Origin: Fodinibius sp051746985
Lineage (GTDB): Bacteria > Bacteroidota > Rhodothermia > Balneolales > Balneolaceae
Direction: 5' to 3'
Length of the DNA stretch: 64,000 nucleotides
NCBI GenBank assembly: GCA_051746985.1
Contig: JBNJFP010000013.1
Location: forward strand, 1 to 64,000
Below the pieces are notes generated by a model. That model worked only from the letters and a program-made list of their open reading frames with translations, was not told where the DNA came from and ran no database searches. Each line of letters starts with the position of its first letter. The stretch's first letter is position 1. Shown here in pieces: positions 61,490 to 64,000 of this stretch. A program made the position numbers and the translations under genes.

Positions 61490-64000
61490 ATGAAGAAGAT
61501 ACTATCACTGCTGATATTTTTATTAGCATTTGGATTTACAAGCTGGGCACAGGATTCCGAAGAGGAGTCGTGGGATGTCAACGATCCCGATGGGCCGCAT
61601 AAAGAGATTAATTTTACAACCTCGGAGGGCACGTGGATGAATATTGATGTGAGTCCCGATGGAGAACAGGTGGTATTTGACCTCCTTGGCGATATTTACA
61701 TCATGCCAATCGAGGGTGGGGAAGCGGAAGTGCTGCGCGATAATCACGCCTACGAAATACAGCCGCGGTTTTCTCCAGACGGCAGTAAAATTTCGTTTAC
61801 CAGTGATGCCGGCAACGGCGATAATATCTGGGTGATGGATGCGGATGGATCCAATGCCGAACAGGTGACCGACGAGAGTTTTCGATTGCTCAATAATGCC
61901 GTGTGGACGCCCGATGGAGAATATCTGATTGCCCGAAAGCACTATACCTCAACACGCTCGCTGGGCGCTGGAGAAATCTGGATGTATCATCATTCCGGCG
62001 GATCGGGTATTCAGTTGGTGGAAAAAGCAAATGAGCAGCAGGATATTGGTCAGCCGAATGTATCGCCTGACGGACGCTATGTGTATTACAGCCAGAGCGT
62101 GTACCCGGGCGGCTTTTTTCAGTATAACAAAGATCCTAACAGTCAGATTTACGTGATCAACCGGTACGATCGTGAAACGGGAGAAATAGAGCGCATTACC
62201 GGTGGGGCCGGTGGTGCGATCAGTCCGACTATTTCGCCCGACGGCGAAAAGATGGCGTTCATCAAGCGTGTGCGTACCAAAAGCGTGCTGTACATTCGCG
62301 ATTTGGAATCGGGGATCGAACGTCCGGTTTATGATGAGCTGAGCAAAGATCAGCAGGAAGCATGGGCGATCTTTGGACCGTTTTCGAACATCGATTGGAC
62401 GCCCGATAGTGAGCATATTGTGTTTTGGAGCAACGGGAAAATCAACAAGCTTAATGTCGAGAGTCGAGAGGCCGAAGAGATTGCCTTCGAAGCCGAAGTA
62501 AATCAGCGTATTTATGATGCGGTGAGTTTTAAACAGGATCCGCATCCTGACGAATTTACAGCTAAGGCCGTACGTCATGCAGTAACATCGCCTGATGGTG
62601 AGTACTTGGTGTTTAATGCCGCGGGATATCTCTGGAAGAAAGCATTGCCGAATGGTGAACCCGAACGACTTACAGATGAACAGAATTTTGAATTTGAGCC
62701 GACTTTTTCTGCCGATGGTAATACGCTGATGTATGTGACCTGGAGTGATGAAGAGCTGGGTGCCATCAAAACGTTGGATTTCAATAATTCCAATGCCAGT
62801 CCACAAAAAATTACGGACAAAAAAGGCATTTATCGTCAGCCTTCGTTTTCTCCGGATGGAGAGACGATTGTCTATCGTCGCGAAGATGGCAACAGTCAGC
62901 AGGGCTATGCCTACACTACTGAGCCTGGAATTTATACCATGCCGACATCGGGCGGTGAGGGAGAGCTTGTGATTGAAAGTGGAAATAATCCAAGTTTTAA
63001 TGCCGAGGGAAATCGTATTTTCTACCTTGGTGGGGGATACTTAGACAATTCCTATGAAAGTGTGGATCTGTCTGGAAATGACAAACGTGTGCATTTTACT
63101 TCGAAGTATGGCAACAATTTTGTCCCCAGTCCTGATAACAAATGGGTGGCGTTTAATCATTTGTTTAAGGTGTACATAGCGCCGATGCCGGAAGCTGGAA
63201 AAGATATTGATCTTAGTGCCAACACGCAGGCCATTCCCGTTACGGATGTGGCCGAAGATGCGGGCTATAACCTGCACTGGTCCGGGGATGGAGAGCAGCT
63301 GCATTGGACGCTTGGACAGGAGTATTTCTCCGTTGAGCTGGAAAATGCCTTCGATTTTCTGGCCGGTGATGCGGATGATAACTTGCCTCTGGATACCAAT
63401 GAAGGCCTCGATATCGGACTTGAGATAGAATCCGACAAACCGGGTGGCACTATTGCGTTAACGAATGCGCATATCATCACCATGAATGATGGGGAAGTGA
63501 TTGAAAATGGTACCGTTGTGATTCGGGAGAATCGGATTGAGGAAATCGGTACCGAAAATGATGTCAAAATTCCATCGGGTGCTAAAGAAATCGATGTTGA
63601 AGGCAAAACGGTGATGCCCGGCCTGGTGGATGTGCATGCGCATATTGGTAACTTCCGGGAGGGACTCAGTCCCCAGCAGCAGTGGGAGTATTTTGCGAAC
63701 CTTGCCTACGGCGTGACGACCGCACACGATCCCTCATCCAACACCGAAATGGTTTTTTCTCACTCCGAAGCGGTAAAAGCCGGCAATATGGTAGGGCCGC
63801 GCATCTTTTCTACGGGACGTATTTTGTACGGGGCTGAGGCTGAATACAAAGCTGTTATTGAAGATTACGATGACGCCGTTTCGGCACTCGAGCGGACGAA
63901 AGCGTTTGGCGCTTTTTCAGTGAAAAGTTACAATCAGCCACGTCGCGATCAGCGTCAGAAGGTGGTTGAGGCGGCTCGTGAGCTCGAGATGATGGTAATG
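61490..64000 (+). CDS. Exported propeller-amidohydrolase, incomplete at window end
   Basis: The open frame runs from the ATG at 61490 through the window end (837 codons, no stop). A signal peptide spans about residues 1-20 (ending WAQ). A TolB/DPP6-like beta-propeller follows, with many 'SPDGE'/'S.DG.....' motifs up to about residue 640. The amidohydrolase domain then starts with TNAHIITMNDGEVIENGTVVIR, and the metal site is H716-A-H718 in LVDVHAHIG. Related proteins are annotated as amidohydrolase-family or Xaa-Pro-type hydrolases exported to the periplasm. Substrate is unknown; peptides or N-acyl compounds are possible. The 3' end lies outside the window. Confidence 0.85.
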   Translation, partial: MKKILSLLIFLLAFGFTSWAQDSEEESWDVNDPDGPHKEINFTTSEGTWMNIDVSPDGEQVVFDLLGDIYIMPIEGGEAEVLRDNHAYEIQPRFSPDGSKISFTSDAGNGDNIWVMDADGSNAEQVTDESFRLLNNAVWTPDGEYLIARKHYTSTRSLGAGEIWMYHHSGGSGIQLVEKANEQQDIGQPNVSPDGRYVYYSQSVYPGGFFQYNKDPNSQIYVINRYDRETGEIERITGGAGGAISPTISPDGEKMAFIKRVRTKSVLYIRDLESGIERPVYDELSKDQQEAWAIFGPFSNIDWTPDSEHIVFWSNGKINKLNVESREAEEIAFEAEVNQRIYDAVSFKQDPHPDEFTAKAVRHAVTSPDGEYLVFNAAGYLWKKALPNGEPERLTDEQNFEFEPTFSADGNTLMYVTWSDEELGAIKTLDFNNSNASPQKITDKKGIYRQPSFSPDGETIVYRREDGNSQQGYAYTTEPGIYTMPTSGGEGELVIESGNNPSFNAEGNRIFYLGGGYLDNSYESVDLSGNDKRVHFTSKYGNNFVPSPDNKWVAFNHLFKVYIAPMPEAGKDIDLSANTQAIPVTDVAEDAGYNLHWSGDGEQLHWTLGQEYFSVELENAFDFLAGDADDNLPLDTNEGLDIGLEIESDKPGGTIALTNAHIITMNDGEVIENGTVVIRENRIEEIGTENDVKIPSGAKEIDVEGKTVMPGLVDVHAHIGNFREGLSPQQQWEYFANLAYGVTTAHDPSSNTEMVFSHSEAVKAGNMVGPRIFSTGRILYGAEAEYKAVIEDYDDAVSALERTKAFGAFSVKSYNQPRRDQRQKVVEAARELEMMVM

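Noticed and set aside
61949..62806. 285-codon minus-strand open frame opposite the amidohydrolase
   Set aside because: Opposite to a frame with signal peptide, propeller repeats and metal site. The antisense product looks like a shadow (many Ile, Arg, His, no domain).
1..64000. CRISPR array, insertion sequence or prophage
   Set aside because: No regularly spaced repeats, transposase or phage genes were seen in either strand; the genes are continuous housekeeping runs.

Overview
The window reads as a chromosome segment of a Gram-negative bacterium of the Bacteroidota/Rhodothermota/Balneolota assemblage, most likely Balneolota (Balneolaceae). That placement is an inference from gene content: a 2399-residue SprA-type translocon protein and a separate T9SS plug-domain protein, a tiny 29-residue Lys/Arg-rich AURKAIP1/COX24-type ribosomal protein, an OstA-like LPS protein, DapF, and two promoters matching the Bacteroidota -33 TTG / -7 TAnnTTTG pattern. 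It is almost entirely housekeeping: about 45 genes, dense coding, short gaps, no rRNA, tRNA, CRISPR, phage or insertion sequence recognised.

Layout. 1-2.3 kb: NatA/NatB-type ABC exporter (minus). 2.4-5.2 kb: glycogen synthesis pair glgA-glgC. 5.3-7.0 kb: PolB-type exonuclease and asparaginase (minus). 7.1-9.4 kb: EF-G-like GTPase preceded by a possible short upstream frame. 9.4-12.1 kb: upp, lptC and an OstA-like gene (minus). 12.1-13.8 kb: alanine/Na+ symporter with a large insertion. 14.0-14.5 kb: HU-type protein and the mini ribosomal protein. 15.3-28.9 kb, all plus: rqcH-like, aroK, aroB, tamB, rnr and a large metalloprotease-like/propeller/outer-membrane-barrel protein. 29-33 kb (minus): ccmB, DNA polymerase III delta', dapF and the T9SS plug lipoprotein. 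33.1-37.4 kb (plus): EIIA-Ntr-like protein, PBP4, an NtrC-type regulator and folD. 37.4-38.2 kb: two small unknown proteins. 38.4-39.9 kb: guaB. 39.9-42.4 kb (minus): lptF/lptG pair. 42.6-49.8 kb: sprA. 49.9-52.1 kb (minus): lnt and rsmI. 52.3-54.7 kb: VOC protein, grpE-dnaJ. 54.8-60.9 kb: a more accessory stretch with an ATP-grasp enzyme, a Kef-type antiporter, a methyltransferase broken by one in-frame stop, and a heavy-metal P-type ATPase with an atypical CAC motif. 61.0 kb: RRM protein. 61.5 kb to the edge: exported propeller-amidohydrolase, cut by the window end.

The common thread is envelope biogenesis: LPS transport (LptC, OstA-like, LptF, LptG), lipoprotein acylation (Lnt), outer-membrane assembly (TamB, a barrel fusion) and type IX secretion (SprA, plug). 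I found no convincing wholly new multi-gene system. The best second-look items are the CAC motif of the P-type ATPase, the His-to-Thr change and upstream frame of the EF-G-like gene, the in-frame stop in the methyltransferase, a 12-bp hairpin ahead of the RRM gene, nested inverted repeats ahead of a small unknown gene, and the protease/propeller/barrel fusion.
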